Notes: generated by a model from the sequence alone, not told the origin. Numbered from the stretch's first letter, positions 1 through 12,229 are shown. The stretch is 64,000 bases of DNA from Glandiceps talaboti (GCF_964340395.1 NC_135552.1:2573017-2637016); one strand, 5' to 3'. Numbers and translations are program-made.

Positions 1-192
1 GCAATCACGTGGGATTTAATAAACCGCAGACAGTATCTAGAGACGGTAGAAGACTCGCCTATGCTATTTTACTCAGTTGGTTTATTTATTCTGGCCTTTC
101 TCGCCACTTCGGTGACTGTTTATGTCTTCAGTATTCTTATAAAATACGAACACAAGTGTAGAGAGTATACAGGAAAGCTTTTATTCTCATAA
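1..192 (+). CDS. C-terminal end of a PAQR-family (membrane progestin receptor-like) protein, cut by window edge
   Basis: Frame 1 is open from base 1 and ends at TAA 190-192, giving 63 residues. They match the C-terminus of the complete PAQR receptor at 9437-10453: a TWDLINRRQYLET segment (NWDVINRREYLKT in the downstream gene), a short loop with a proline, then a last membrane helix (SVGLFILAFLATSVTVYVF) followed by a Lys/Arg-rich tail. PAQR receptors are seven-helix membrane proteins; class II members bind progestins. The segment would be helix 7 plus the tail. It is not frameshifted over the visible part, so I read it as the end of a functional neighbour rather than a pseudogene, but more than 80% of it is outside the window. 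Same strand as the second PAQR gene 9.2 kb away, which suggests tandem duplication. Confidence 0.8.
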   Translation, partial: AITWDLINRRQYLETVEDSPMLFYSVGLFILAFLATSVTVYVFSILIKYEHKCREYTGKLLFS

Positions 193-267
193 AAACTGGA
201 AATACAAACAACTACACGTCAGTGACTGTAACTTAGTTATCGTGCACTCTATACAAGCACGCATTTA

Positions 268-397
268 TACATACATGTACATACATACATACATACACAC
301 ATACACACATACGTACGTACGTACATACATACATACATACATACATACATACATACATACATACATACATACATACATACATACATACATACATACA
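268..397. repeat. (ACAT)n microsatellite
   Basis: About 130 bases of tetranucleotide ACAT with ACAC and ACGT variants, in the presumed 3' UTR or 3' flank of the first PAQR gene. Confidence 0.95.
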
Positions 398-422
398 ATG
401 TAAAATTAATTTTCGCCGTTTA

Positions 423-428
423 AATAAA
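423..428 (+). terminator. Candidate polyadenylation signal of the left-edge PAQR gene
   Basis: AATAAA about 230 bases after the stop codon at 190-192, in AT-rich DNA just after the CATA microsatellite. Position and motif fit, but the hexamer is common in AT-rich sequence and no cleavage site can be seen. Confidence 0.35.
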
Positions 429-918
429 ATTTGTAAATAAATGTTTCACTATAATATGTGACATGTCATGACTCATTCTTAATGAAAGTGGTTTAGTTGA
501 TGTACTACATGTACATACCTTTGTACAGTCCTATAAAAGACTGAATTATTATACGTCAGTTGAGCGAAAAGAAAAGGTTTACCAATATTTGAAAGTCCAA
601 TATATCCAGTGATTGAGCGCCCAGTGTTGTTTGAAGCTTAGGTTAGTTGTGTTGTTACTAAGACGGTTTGAATAAAATCTTTTAACACAAAATAATGTGT
701 GAATATACAAGAATGGTTTGTCTTGTATGACGTACAACAGGTACATTAAATTACAAGTTTCGTCATTGTAGCCTTCAAGAATCAATCAAGCCAGAGCACA
801 TATTTCTACTGAATCGTCTTGGCGGGTAAAGAGCTCGAGACCTACGGTTTACGACGTTCACAAGAATACACTAGCTTTGATATGATAATAAAGTAACACA
901 GACACATTCAGAAAGCAT

Positions 919-934
919 GTCTGTCTGTCTGTCA

Positions 935-1008
<74 letters not shown>

Positions 1009-1114
1009 ATTGCTAGGCATCTATCTATCGATCGATCTATCTATCTGACATAAACAGACAAACAGACAGACTGACTAACTAACTGACTGACTGATTGATT
1101 GATTGATTGATTTA
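919..1114. repeat. (TCTG)n microsatellite followed by a mixed tetranucleotide tract
   Basis: A nearly pure TCTG run to about 1006. It changes into TCTA, CAGA, CTAA, CTGA and TTGA tetramers up to 1114, a mosaic typical of an ageing microsatellite. The DNA between the first PAQR gene and this tract shows nothing else. Confidence 0.95.
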
Positions 1115-4100
1115 TAGACAGTTTAATACAGGGACTGAGAAGGGATATGTTGTGTGTACATATTTATTTATATCCATGTTTATATGTCTTTGTGTTCAGT
1201 CTTTCTGATCATACTCTCCAGTTCCTTCATTCAGCGCCCCGTAGGAGTTCATTTCTATGGTGGGGGGGGGGGGGTTGTATTAAAATGGTACATATAATAT
1301 GTACCTAGGTTTTGACTCCCCTTTTTCAACTCGTAGACTTTGGACTCATTTCTTAAGCATTAGGTAGATGTTTGACCCCCTTTGAACACATTTGCAACCT
1401 TTGACCTCAGTTTTTGGCCAACATAGTTCCAAATTTTCATATTTTTTTTAAATAATTCGAAAACGCATTTTCCAGGTTGCTGATTATCAAACTTCCGAGG
1501 GCTTTTGACTATCTTTTCAAAATGTAGATATTTGACCCTTATTTTGTGATTGAAATGTAGACTCTTAACCCCTAGTTTTTGAATTTTGTAGTGTCTGTGC
1601 TTGTAATTTGAATCCGCCAGGCCAGGGTACATCTGTACCCATTACACAACTGAGACCCCCCTCCCCCCCCCCCCAATCCACGGGGATGGGATTCAGGTTC
1701 AGGTCAAAACTTTAATCATGACTTGGGGTTACATAAACAAGACTGGACTTGTGCTGTCTGACCACATTTTCTCTGTCAATGTTTGCTTGGACATGTTTGA
1801 ATACGTTGTATGCAACACGCTTGCTTATTTCAAGTACGTTAGAGGGTCAACCCAATTCATGATACGGACACTGCAGTTGGTTGGCTGGTTGGTTGGTTGG
1901 TTGGTAGGGAAACGACCTCGCCCTATATTTGCTTGTGCCGTACGAGTGGTTCTGAATGCTGACAGGGCCCCGTATCGACATCTCTGATCGACCGGTGGGT
2001 TTTGAGCAAATCTGCCACTCCAGGAACCTGCGAATTTATTCGAAGAATTCGTCACCAGAGAAGCAAGGTCATTGTCATACTGCACTGGTATATCAGAGTG
2101 GTGTACGGTGTACATGTTACTAGTGGTAAACTGACGTTGACAAGAATCGATACCAGGAAAGGTAATAGAGTGGATTTTTATCGGGGGAGTGAAGCTGTTT
2201 ACGTACTTATGTGTTCACATCACAATGTCACGATAAGCAGTAATTTGTATGCGAGTAGTTAAGCACAAAGTTGACTATTCAATTGAATATACGTGTAATT
2301 AATACGACGACAAATCATAGAACTAAAATAAACTGTCTAGCACGTACACCTGTCACCTCGTCATACATGCACAGAGATCGTTGGCATATATAGCTATAGG
2401 TGTATATACATTCACATACACGTCTTCCTTGTCTGTTGTATGATTTAAACTGCGGCTGTCAGTGTACGTACAGGTGTAGTGGATACGGTCGGGGTTCTAC
2501 CACGTACAATATACACCACATGATAAAGCTTCGCTAGAGGGGCCCTTAATAGTAAATTTGATTATGAGAATTGAAATAATCAAAACACACATAATGACAT
2601 TGGCGGCATAATCGATTGGACATGCATCGTTATTCAAATGACATTGTACGTCACTTTCATCGGATATCACAGTGCAGCCTGGACGTTGCAGTTGCTGCAA
2701 TGGTCTTATCAGAGGAGGCTGAAAGGGTCTCGGGTGACCATGTGACCGTTGAACATTAGGGCATACCTCGATATGACCTTTCGGTGAGTACCTCATGTTT
2801 TAACCGTTTTCTTACCATTTGTGTCATTAATGTTTCAATTAGATGATCGATGTTTGTTGTTATGACCATTACGATAATCATACAATATCGTGTCGTGCAG
2901 TGATCGTTAACCCTATCAGCATTTGTTCTTGTATACTTCAAATTTTGTCCCTTTCACTCATTATGAACACATTTTTTCTTGTTTATTTTCAGATTTGTCG
3001 CAAGACTACAAAGATCTACAAAGCACGGTTGTCGATTTGCTGTGCCAAATCTGGACTTTCTTCAAGTTACATTTTTGACTTGAATAAAACCAACTATGTG
3101 TTGACTTCTATAAATTTATCTTGTGTGAGAAAAAGACGTGAATGGAATTTAACGTAAACCCCTTCCCTACCGTGAGGATAGCTATATGACCGTGTGGCCA
3201 TATGGAAAGTAAAGAAATAATAGCTTACATCTTACAAACTTGTTAAAAATTAATGTACAACGACGTCATGTATTACATGTATAAACTTGTATGACAGAAA
3301 ATCTATTTTATGTCTAAGCTTTAATATATTCAGAAAACACTCGATACTTCTTTATATTTCGGGATTTTGATATTACAGATCGATGTGGTGAATATTTGCC
3401 CCTTCACACGCCTTTCATTCTGGTCACTTGAAATATCAAAATGATATATGACGGTATCTACAAATCTCGCCATTCCAGCTCGAATTTACATATATTATAT
3501 CTACCCCTGGCTAGTTTAGTAGCAGATGACATCGGCCCTGTTTGTAAAATATTTTTCTTAAAGCGCAATACATACATTATATTAACCAAAAATACCTCAT
3601 CATACATTACCTAAATTTACGTAGCCTGAGCACATTTTGTTATGTCGCCAGACAAGAATAAAACCATGTCGGATTAAAATATGCGAAACTGAGAGACTCA
3701 CACAATTTGTGGAAATAGATAACTTGATAATAAATACAAAGGCCGAGTCGACTTTGGAAGGTAGACGTATTAATTTTAGACATCTACCGTTTTAATCGTC
3801 AACTATAGTCTTTAAGTGAATAAAATTGAGGCGGTTCGACCAATTCGCTGAACTCACGACACTGCACTCAAAAATACGACCTGCTTACGCGAGTTGCCTT
3901 CATTCTGATGTCACTCAGACACAATTGTGGGGGTAATGTCGAATTTCAAGTTACATGTTACTTGAAATTGGGTGTGAACGGTGATTTAGTAGTTGAGCAA
4001 GTTGTGAGAAGCTCGCCTGTTTGCCTTTCACATGTCTTCGACTCCGGGTCGGATCACCAGCTTTCTACCAAAAACCTTGAACGGAACTAGTACTTGTCTT

Positions 4101-4436
4101 TTTCTTACTATATCCATAGTAAAGTACACAGGAATCCATCTAATTTTGAGCGAAAAAACAAATGGGCGAAAAACCGGGCAGAAATTTACCACCTCAGGGT
4201 CAAGTATGCTTCACGAAATCGCCGAAAAATCAGTATTCCTATCAATAATTCCAACATTAATTCTTGTAGCACGGGGGAAGAATTATCAGTCGAGATTTTT
4301 GCTCTTATAGTATCTAAAGTGACGAATTCTTGTGAAAGTTAAGGCGAGTTGAAAATACCCACAACATTCGGTTGGTGAGCACAGAGCAGCCACCATTGTA
4401 AACGTACCACACGATCGATATGTACACGATGGAGGC
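1115..4436. other. Intergenic DNA without a recognisable gene
   Basis: No conserved coding segment was found on either strand; the longest open frames are about 100 codons and resemble no family I know. Local landmarks are a 13-base poly-G at 1262-1274, a 12-base poly-C at 1663-1674 and a short TTGG repeat near 1876-1906. A pyrimidine tract ending in AG near 2992 could be a splice acceptor by chance, but nothing recognisable follows it. Confidence 0.5.
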
Positions 4437-4457
4437 TAACAGACAGACAGACAGAGG

Positions 4458-4527
<70 letters not shown>

Positions 4528-4587
4528 CACACACACACACAGACAGAGACAGAGATAGAGACTAGAGAGAGATACTGACAGACAGGC

Positions 4588-4623
<36 letters not shown>

Positions 4624-4640
4624 GGACAGACAGACAGAGG
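4437..4640. repeat. Compound (CAGA)n-(GA)n-(CA)n-(CAGA)n microsatellite
   Basis: CAGA units, then about 60 bases of GA, a short CA tract, and CAGA again up to 4640. Open frames reading through it are low-complexity and not coding. Confidence 0.95.
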
Positions 4641-4699
4641 TAGGGCATACACAAATACATTCGCATGGCTGTCACTCAACTCATCATTGAATATAGGTA

Positions 4700-5690
4700 T
4701 GCTATGATAATGCCATAAGAAATATGCAAATTAGGGCTAAAATATGTTTTTTAGTCAAAAGTCTATAGTTCCAAAAGTACTTTGTTGATTTGGCTGAAAT
4801 TTCACAGGGATATTTCTGGTGATGCACAGATCAAGTGATATTAATTACATGATGATCCCTTCAGCAATATGCAAAAAATCCCTGTGATTTGTGATGTGAA
4901 ACAGGGCTTCGACTCGGCCCACAAATGAAAGGTTCTTCGACTTCTTGTGTATTGATGCCATAAAACCATTAAATCTTATGGGCTACTTCACATGTCAATG
5001 TCAATGGCATGAAGATTACCCTCTGTTTGGGGTTTCTTGGAAATACTGCTTTTACTATTAGCACTGCTTAATTAAATTATAGACAGTGTCTATAACATGA
5101 AGTTCATTCATATGCTACAAAGAGTCTTTTGGGGGTTAAAAGTGTGATTTTAAATGAAAAAAACTTAATCTCAAAAATGACTGGGCAGATCAGTCTGAAA
5201 TTTGGTGGGAACATTTTCAGGCGTATTTAGATTAAGAAATCTACCGGCCATGATAAGTGATATGCAAATTAAGTACAGACGGTAATAGCAACACTGGTAC
5301 TTAGACAAGTGAACAAACATTCATTCAAAAAGTGTATGCAAATATGCCTAACAACACGACCACGCCCATAGCAACGACCAAATGATCACCTATATTGCAA
5401 AGATAAGTAGAGATTAATAGACAAATGAATACATATTCAAAAAATCAACAAGACCACGCCCATAGCGACTGCTAAATGATCATGTATATTGCAAAGATAA
5501 CAAAAATGTATGCAGATATGTTTAGCAACAAGACCATTTTCATAGCAACAGTGTATATTACAAAGATAATGACAGGGGTTGGATAGGCAACTGGATAGTC
5601 ATTCAGCAAATGAACACATATAAAGCGTTCGTAAGCATTGAAAAAAATATACAGTTGTGCTACAATGCCATTGGCGCTATTTTATAATTT
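4700..5690. repeat. Dispersed repeat family B, copy 1
   Basis: This stretch resembles 12230-13020 over its whole length. Shared blocks include a 'gtcaaaagtctatagttcc'-like segment, 'atatgcaaatta', degenerate internal repeats of roughly 105-125 bases built on 'gcctagcaacaagacc' and 'tattgcaaagataa', and the same right end (acagttgtgctacaatgcca). No coding capacity or terminal inverted repeats were seen. It may be a non-autonomous element with internal repeats; its class is unknown. Confidence 0.7.
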
Positions 5691-5694
5691 ACCG

Positions 5695-5880
5695 AGCTCG
5701 GTAAACGACAGCTCCCCTGAGGTTTAATTTGGTTCAAATCATGAGCAAAATATTTCGCCACCCCCGTTCAGGCCATCAGAATTTTCGTGCCCCCCCCCCC
5801 TTTGAACCCTTGACGTTTTTATGGCCCCCGCCGTAAATTCTGACTTTAGCCTTAGGAAATGAGATCGATGATGTCAGAAT
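5695..5880. repeat. Dispersed repeat family C, copy 1
   Basis: Starts near 'cggtaaacgacagctcccc', followed by 'gtttaatttggttcaaatca' and C-rich tracts including 11 C at 5790-5800. Related copies lie at about 7705-7860 and 48412-48610. Non-coding; class unknown. Confidence 0.6.
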
Positions 5881-6162
5881 CTATATATGTGTTTTGTTTG
5901 TAGATAAACATTATGTAATGAAATGTTACATCAGATATTTCCACTGTTTCAACTGCAAGGCTTAAAAACATTCAGAATAACATTTTATAATAAAAGCTGA
6001 ATTGTTGTCACTAAATGCTCGTGTATGTGTGTACTAAAGGCCCTGGATTTCACTTCAGCGTTTATATTTCAGTGCTGATATTTGGTGGGATAAAAAAACT
6101 ACTAGCATTAGACTTAATTTATTCACCAAGACACACTCACTGTATGCCATACGTCACGCACA

Positions 6163-6251
6163 CGTCTGTCTATTTCTGTCTCTGTCTTTGTCTCTGTCTC
6201 TGTCTCGAGCTATGAATGCTTTCCTCTGTCTGTCCGTCTGTTTGTCTGTCC

Positions 6252-6323
<72 letters not shown>

Positions 6324-6393
6324 GCCTGTCTGTATCTGTTAATAGTCTCTCTGTCTCTGTCTCTCTGTCGCTCTGTCTCTGTCTGTCTTTGTC

Positions 6394-6446
<53 letters not shown>

Positions 6447-6456
6447 GTCTGTCTCC
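6163..6456. repeat. (TCTG)n/(TCTC)n microsatellite
   Basis: About 290 bases of CTGT/TCTC tetramers with small interruptions. All reading frames across it are open on both strands, because the units lack stop codons; these frames are not genes. Confidence 0.95.
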
Positions 6457-6669
6457 AGGGCCGTAGCCTGACCAAATTGCCGGGGGTGGGGGGGGGCAGA
6501 ACTTTGTCTTGGTGCAATCATGCATTTAAAATTTAGAAAGGTGGCTAATTTACATAAATTTGCACGCAATTGACATAATATCTATTTAGCATACACAATT
6601 AAATATCATATGTAAGGCCAGGAAAAATAAAAAAGCTATTCAACGGGCAACCTAACCCATCACATTGGG

Positions 6670-7000
6670 TACACTCTAAAGTGATGTGTTCAGTTCCTGA
6701 ACACTTAATTGTAACAGATTTTGAACGCAGTATATGTGTTCAATATAAATACTAGAACGCGTGTGTTCAGATTTAGATTTAGGTTTAGATTTAAATTAGA
6801 TATGTTCAAAATCTTATAAACTAGAACACTGTTGACGCATCAGAACACTGTAACAGTTTTTGAACACAAAGTAAGTGTTCAGAACAAGAATAGAACACAT
6901 GCATTCTAGATCTGAAAACTAGTGTTTTATGTTTTTGACACAAACGACGCTAAACTGAACACATGGGACGCGTCCGAAGCGTCAACATCTTTAGAGTATA
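6670..7000. mobile_element. Candidate MITE with short terminal inverted repeats and internal GTGTTC motifs
   Basis: The left end reads TACACTCTAAAG and the right end CTTTAGAGTATA, inverted copies of about 10-12 bases flanked by TA, as expected for a Tc1/mariner-type MITE. The interior has no coding capacity and many copies of GTGTTC/GAACAC in both orientations, for example a stem GTGTTCAG-ttc-CTGAACAC near 6688. The boundary call rests on one copy. Confidence 0.45.
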
Positions 7001-9030
7001 GGTCGATTTCATTTTTTCACAATGCTTGACAAGAATAAAACAAACCATATATAATGATAGCAAAATATTTCAGGTCGAGTTTAGATAGAACTTATTCAGT
7101 CATCTTGATACTATCTCATGCAATTTGTCTACATAGCTACAGTTAGGAAATGTACACAATTTACGTTTAAACAAATGCTGTAGCTCCTCTCACCCTCTCA
7201 AAAAATGTTAAGCCCCGCCAAATAAAACTCAAGTATTATTTGAGCCACCCCTTCTGTCACCTACACTACAGTGGAGATATAAAATTATATGGTACAATGA
7301 TGCATTAAAATAATAGTGATAGCCAACTACAGTAATGTAATACTCCGAACGAGATTACTTTACACGGGGCGTGGATTTCACATGCATAAGGAGATGTCTC
7401 TAATTAGCTCTAACCTATACAGGGAGGTACTTAGCCAGCCACCTTCCATCTTGTTTTGGGAGAAAGACAATTATCACCTTGATTGCTACTGATTAGAAGG
7501 AGACAACTCCAAAGGTGAAAAAATTTGAAAATAAGACAGTGTAGGAGGCCATTTAGAGGCATAAAATACCAAACCATAGACATAATTTAAAGTCTTACAA
7601 TGCTTGAATATGGTAATAAAATACCAGAATTGAAATAATTATGCTATGCATTACATATTATCTGGAAGTGTATTTTGTTGTGGCAAAGTTGAAAGATATT
7701 TTGCGGATGTGCACTTGGTAAATGACTTCTCCTGAAGTTTAATTTGGTTCCAAAAAATCCCGAATAAAGAGCAAAACATTTCAAGACTTTCAGACTTTTG
7801 ATGGCCCAATGACTGCTCAGCTAGCCCACTCCCATGGTCGCAAACTTTTGCTCAATTCTTTTTAGTGCACATTGGATATGCAACAGCTTAATTTAATCTC
7901 AATTCATGCTTGTATGCATCATCAGAGCCAAGTAAACCACTGTATAAGATATATTATAATTTGGAATTGACTCAAATGTATATTGTTACATGTACTACTA
8001 GTATTCAGAAAATGTAAAGAAATATCCTTAATTTTGAAACAAAGTGTGCATTTTACTGACATGCGAAGCCCGCATGCGGATATATTGTCAATCACCCAAA
8101 AAATATATGGGTAGGTTGAATAGCTTTTTCATTTTTTCTGGCCTAATGTTGTATCTTTCAAAGAAGTTGCCGAAAAGATTAAAAAAAACATTCAAAGTAA
8201 AAAAAACAACAACTTTAAAATAAAATAAAAAATTGGATGGTGCTTTCTCAAATAAGTAACAACAAAATACTCCCTTTCTTTACCCAACTCCCAAACCTTT
8301 TATGGCCCTCTTTTATGTCGGAACCCAGGGTGAACTCAGTGGATTCTCCTTGTCATTATCATTATAATGGATATTGAAGTTTGGATTTGATGTCGAAGGT
8401 ACAGCTCTGTTTACAAATTCAGGGCCATTCATTCCATAGCAAATTGTCGCTTCAAAATGAATTGCGGAATAACGCTAGTGTCAGTGTGCAATGAGATAAT
8501 TATATCAAACAACATTTTAACCAAAGACAACGTCGAAACACGGCCACCAAATATTCCAAAAAGAGATCTGCCGTTTTATCAGTAAATGTTTTAATATAAG
8601 GAACAAGATGTAAATGAGATCAAGCGCATCTTCGGAGTCACTGCATGCAGCAGGCGACCTCACGTTGAACGACTTTTTCCGTCTTTTTTTGAAGTTTCAC
8701 TCTCTGACATTATTGCGACTTGCTATCTTCAAATGAAGGAGACTTTCAAGACTACTGTTACTCGCGGAAAATACAAAATGCATGTGCGCACTTCTTTTGT
8801 ACTTTCCCGCACAAAGAATTTTTAATTTGCTACACTGCCAAAAGTTTTGAACGTTTTTATTCAAAGTTAAGCCATCGTACAATAGTGTACAGTCACTTTT
8901 GATCAATTTAAATCGCGCATGTGCTAGGAATCGTCACGTAAATAACGATTTTAATATAACATCGCTATGTATTCAACAAGTAGCTTTTTTTCTTTCTTTT
9001 TTCCTAAAATCTCAGGGGGGTACTGGGCTC
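7001..9030. other. Upstream flank of the complete PAQR gene; no gene recognised
   Basis: About 7705-7860 is a diverged copy of family C (cttggtaaatgacttctcc, then gtttaatttggttcc). A run of A-rich sequence lies at 8178-8230. Two overlapping frames of 60-70 codons near 8700-8900 are unconvincing. No promoter could be identified. Confidence 0.45.
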
Positions 9031-9134
<104 letters not shown>

Positions 9135-9147
9135 AATTATCTCTAAA

Positions 9148-9225
9148 CCTAGTTACTGTACGGTATCGTTACCGTATTGGTGGTTTAGAGACCACATTGG
9201 CATCCACACTATCATTCTCTATACA
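9148..9225. repeat. Fragment of a dispersed repeat related to the 54.3-kb minisatellite unit
   Basis: Contains 'ctagttactgtacggtatcg' followed by 'gagaccacattggcatcc'. It is similar in order and sequence to 39663-39750, whose first 44 bases are the reverse complement of the unit of the array at 54305-55395. Confidence 0.55.
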
Positions 9226-9391
9226 GTACAATGAAATGCCCCATAGATCTATATTTGCATGTCAATTCAATTTTTACTATTACTGATTACTAATTTTGAC
9301 AATTCATTGGCACTCTACGTAATATGGCACGGAACGTGTAGACTATAACTACTCAACTGATACCATGTTTTTTCTGTTTTACCCGTAACAG

Positions 9392-9436
9392 ATTCTGAAA
9401 ACAAGATCCAACATTATAAGATCAAAGGATACAGAA
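9392..9436 (+). other. Probable 5' UTR end of the PAQR exon, with splice acceptor
   Basis: A pyrimidine-rich tract (ttttttctgttttacccgta) ends in CAG at 9389-9391, 45 bases before the start codon. This fits a coding exon preceded by a non-coding first exon somewhere upstream. No ATG occurs between the acceptor and the start. Confidence 0.45.
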
Positions 9437-10453
9437 ATGGAGAAAGTCAAGTTACTTCATGTTGATGAAATGCCCATTGATTTCAAGGAAGCATTCATCA
9501 TTTCCCATTATCGTCCTCCCAGGTGTTCTTTTGCGTTCTGTCTCAGAAGTCTGTTTATGAAGACAAATGAAACTTTAAATGTATGGACGCATTTCATACC
9601 ACTCATCTGGTTTACCTTGAATGTGGTTTTTACGTCGCACACCCACGACTACCTGAATGATTCATTCAGCTGGCCATTTCTTGTCTACCAAATTTCAGTT
9701 TGTACTTATTTGTTTGGTAGCTGCGTTGCCCATCTCTTCAACTGTATTTCCAGTTATGTCCGTCATGTCTGTTTTTTCTTTGATTATGCAGCTATAAGTA
9801 TGTACGGAATAGGTGTAACGGTGGCCTACCGCTACTATGCTTTTTCTGAATCCTTTATAGGGGGAAGTTTCTACAATGTTTATCTGTATATAGGTACTTT
9901 TAATTCTGTTATGTGTACCGTTATGACGTGTGCCTCAAGATTCGGAGAACGTGGCATGGTTAAACAAATGCTGCGACTGGCGTCGCTTGTACTTCTCTAT
10001 ACGACCGTTACCCTTCCGATCGCAATTCGATTAGCAAGCTGTTTTTCTGAAGAATGTTGGGTAGGATCATTTACACCATATGTACTGCAACTGATATTTT
10101 TCTTAGGTGGTGCTATATTGTATGGAACTCACTGTCCTGAGTGCATGGCACCAGGCAAATTCGATGTTGTCGGACACAGTCACCAATTCCTGCACATAGC
10201 CGTAGCTGTAGCCACATATATACAGCTCATTGGAATCAACTGGGATGTGATTAATCGTAGGGAGTATTTGAAGACATACGGTGAATATCCAACGTTTTCA
10301 ACGACCATAGGTCTGTTTCTTGTAGGGTTATGTGCCAATCTTTTAGTAGTTCTTGTCTTCAGTGTCCTCATTACTCGAGAGTCGGGAAAAGTGTTGTATA
10401 AAAAGCGTACGTGTAATGGGAATGTAGCTAATGACCATATAAAGTCATCATAA
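9437..10453 (+). CDS. PAQR9: Class II PAQR receptor (membrane progestin receptor, PAQR9-like)
   Basis: A 338-residue protein from one uninterrupted reading frame, the usual size for membrane progestin receptors. These are seven-helix proteins of the plasma membrane that bind progestins and are thought to signal through G proteins or a zinc-dependent hydrolase-type site. Visible family motifs: VDEMPIDFKEAF (9-20), YRPPRC (25-30), NETLNVWTHFIPL (44-56), SCVAHLF (95-101), FFFDYAAIS (113-121) and GHSHQFLH (246-253). The expected zinc ligands are H99, H249 and H253, with S95 and D116 also in place. Seven hydrophobic segments can be traced. The blocks DYAAIS-YGIG-TVAYRYY and NVWTHFIPL look nearest to PAQR9, which is also single-exon, but PAQR5/6 relatives cannot be excluded without a tree. 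The start has a good context (G at -3, G at +4). A paralogue ends at base 192. Confidence 0.9.
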   Translation: MEKVKLLHVDEMPIDFKEAFIISHYRPPRCSFAFCLRSLFMKTNETLNVWTHFIPLIWFTLNVVFTSHTHDYLNDSFSWPFLVYQISVCTYLFGSCVAHLFNCISSYVRHVCFFFDYAAISMYGIGVTVAYRYYAFSESFIGGSFYNVYLYIGTFNSVMCTVMTCASRFGERGMVKQMLRLASLVLLYTTVTLPIAIRLASCFSEECWVGSFTPYVLQLIFFLGGAILYGTHCPECMAPGKFDVVGHSHQFLHIAVAVATYIQLIGINWDVINRREYLKTYGEYPTFSTTIGLFLVGLCANLLVVLVFSVLITRESGKVLYKKRTCNGNVANDHIKSS

Positions 10454-10667
10454 TGCAAATAACTATGGTAATTTAGTACAATAGGATTATATTGAGAGGA
10501 GGGGGGGTATCATATTAGTATGTTAATTTAGTACAATAGGAATATATTTAGAGGATATGCAAGTATCTCAAAGTCAAAAATGATATTGTATGGGTCTCCC
10601 ATGATGCAGTAATTATTTAAATTATCAATCGTATATATTGATTTACTTTGTTTTGTTGATGTGATTT

Positions 10668-11814
10668 TTAGTCCCCGCTGGACGAAGTCCGGGACGGGGA
10701 CATATGGATTGGGTTCCGTCCGTGCATCAGTGCGTGCGTGCATGCATGCGTCCATCCGTCCAGAGCCGTTTCTTGGAGATGCCTGGGCCGATTTTTTTCA
10801 CACTTGTTAAAGGGGCAACATAAAAATGGCATACATATGCACGTCAATTTGTTTCATGATACAATCCAATATGGCTGCCTGGCAGCCATTTTGTTTGCAA
10901 ATTTTGCCTATCCAAAGCCATAACTCAGACATGGATCTCATTCAAAGTTGGTAATAGGACAGTGTTCTATGATATACATGTGCATATTGTTGTCATGATA
11001 CGATCCAATATGGCCGCCTAGCAGCCATTTTGTTTGCGAATTTTCCATGTCCAAAGCCATAACTCAGTCATGCTTGAACAGATCTCATTCAGAGTTGGTA
11101 TTAGGACAGTGTTCTATAACATACATGTGCATATCCATTTTCATCATGATACAATCCAATATGGCTGCCTGGCAGCCATTTTGTTTGCGAATTTTCCATG
11201 TCCAAAGCCATAACTCAGATATGCTTGAACAGATCTCATGCAAAGTTGGTATTAGGACAGTGTTCTATAACATACATGTGCATATCCATTTTCGTTGTGA
11301 TATAATCCAATATGGCTGCCTGGCAGCCATTTTGTTTGCGAATTTTCCATGTCCAAAGCCATAACTCAGACATGCTTGAACAGATCTCATTTAAAGTTGG
11401 TATTAGGACAGTGTTCTATGACATACATGTGTATATCCATTTTCATCGTGATACAGTCCGATATGACTGCCTGGCAGTGATTTTGTTGGCGCAGTTTTCA
11501 TGTCCAAAGCCATAACTCAGACATGCTTGAACAGGTCCCCCACCATACCCGACCAATCCTTTATTCTGGAATGGTTTATTCCATCACGTCCTCTTGAAGA
11601 GTAGGCATGTCCCCATGTCCAACAAGGAGACACAACATGAGTAGGCATGTTCCATGTCCAACGAGCAGACACAACATATCTAAGTCTGTTTGATTTAGGT
11701 TCACAAGTGTTGTTGCATGATCAGAGTAGTGATATCAAGAAAATGACAACATTAACTGGCAGTTCCTTAAAACCCAATATAGCGAGGACTATGTCATTCT
11801 CAATGACTTGTATT
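10668..11814 (+). mobile_element. Pearl/Helentron-like non-autonomous element, copy 1 (most complete)
   Basis: Order of parts: a GC-rich hairpin at the left (gtccccgctggacgaagtcc, then gggacggggac); a CCGT/GCGT tetranucleotide patch; five tandem units of 139-151 bases (GCAGCC landmarks at 10882, 11022, 11172, 11323, 11473); a unique right part with 'gagtaggcatgt' twice; and a final stem-loop GTCATT-ctc-AATGAC at 11793-11807. Core repeats of about 150-160 bases next to an ACGG/CCGT microsatellite, with a 3' terminal hairpin, are hallmarks of pearl elements and Helentron-type HINEs. Two more copies occur at 24448 and 63003, same orientation. Open frames inside it are repeat-derived. Confidence 0.65.
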
Positions 11815-11876
11815 TATTATATTATGAGAAGCATAACTGAACTGAGGTTTAGTAGTGCTATAGGTATAGTGAGATT

Positions 11877-11893
11877 GTGTGTGTGTTTTTGTT

Positions 11894-11948
<55 letters not shown>

Positions 11949-12027
11949 TTGTTTGTTTGTTTGTCTGTTTGTTTGTTCGTTTGTTTGTTTGTTTGTGTTT
12001 GTGTTTGTGTTTGTGTTTGTGTTTGTT

Positions 12028-12077
<50 letters not shown>

Positions 12078-12088
12078 TGTGTGTGTAT
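11877..12088. repeat. (TG)n/(TTTG)n/(TCTG)n compound microsatellite
   Basis: GT, TCTG, TTTG, GTGTTT and GT blocks in succession. Open frames on both strands come from the absence of stops in these units. Confidence 0.95.
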
Positions 12089-12229
12089 GAGTAAACAGCT
12101 TAAAGTAAAACAACTGCCAGACCAATTGCCTTGGTATTTGGTGGGGATATTAGTTTTGGGGTGTAGGTGTGGACAATTGTTCAAGTGTAAATGATTGCAT
12201 AGGAGATGTGCATTTTTGGTCAAAACAAG

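Noticed and set aside
2497-3157. Open frames of about 60-104 codons on both strands
   Set aside because: No domain, no convincing splice structure, no start context; compatible with chance in AT-rich DNA.
10180-10458. Minus-strand frame overlapping the PAQR gene
   Set aside because: Shadow of the well-supported PAQR coding sequence on the plus strand.
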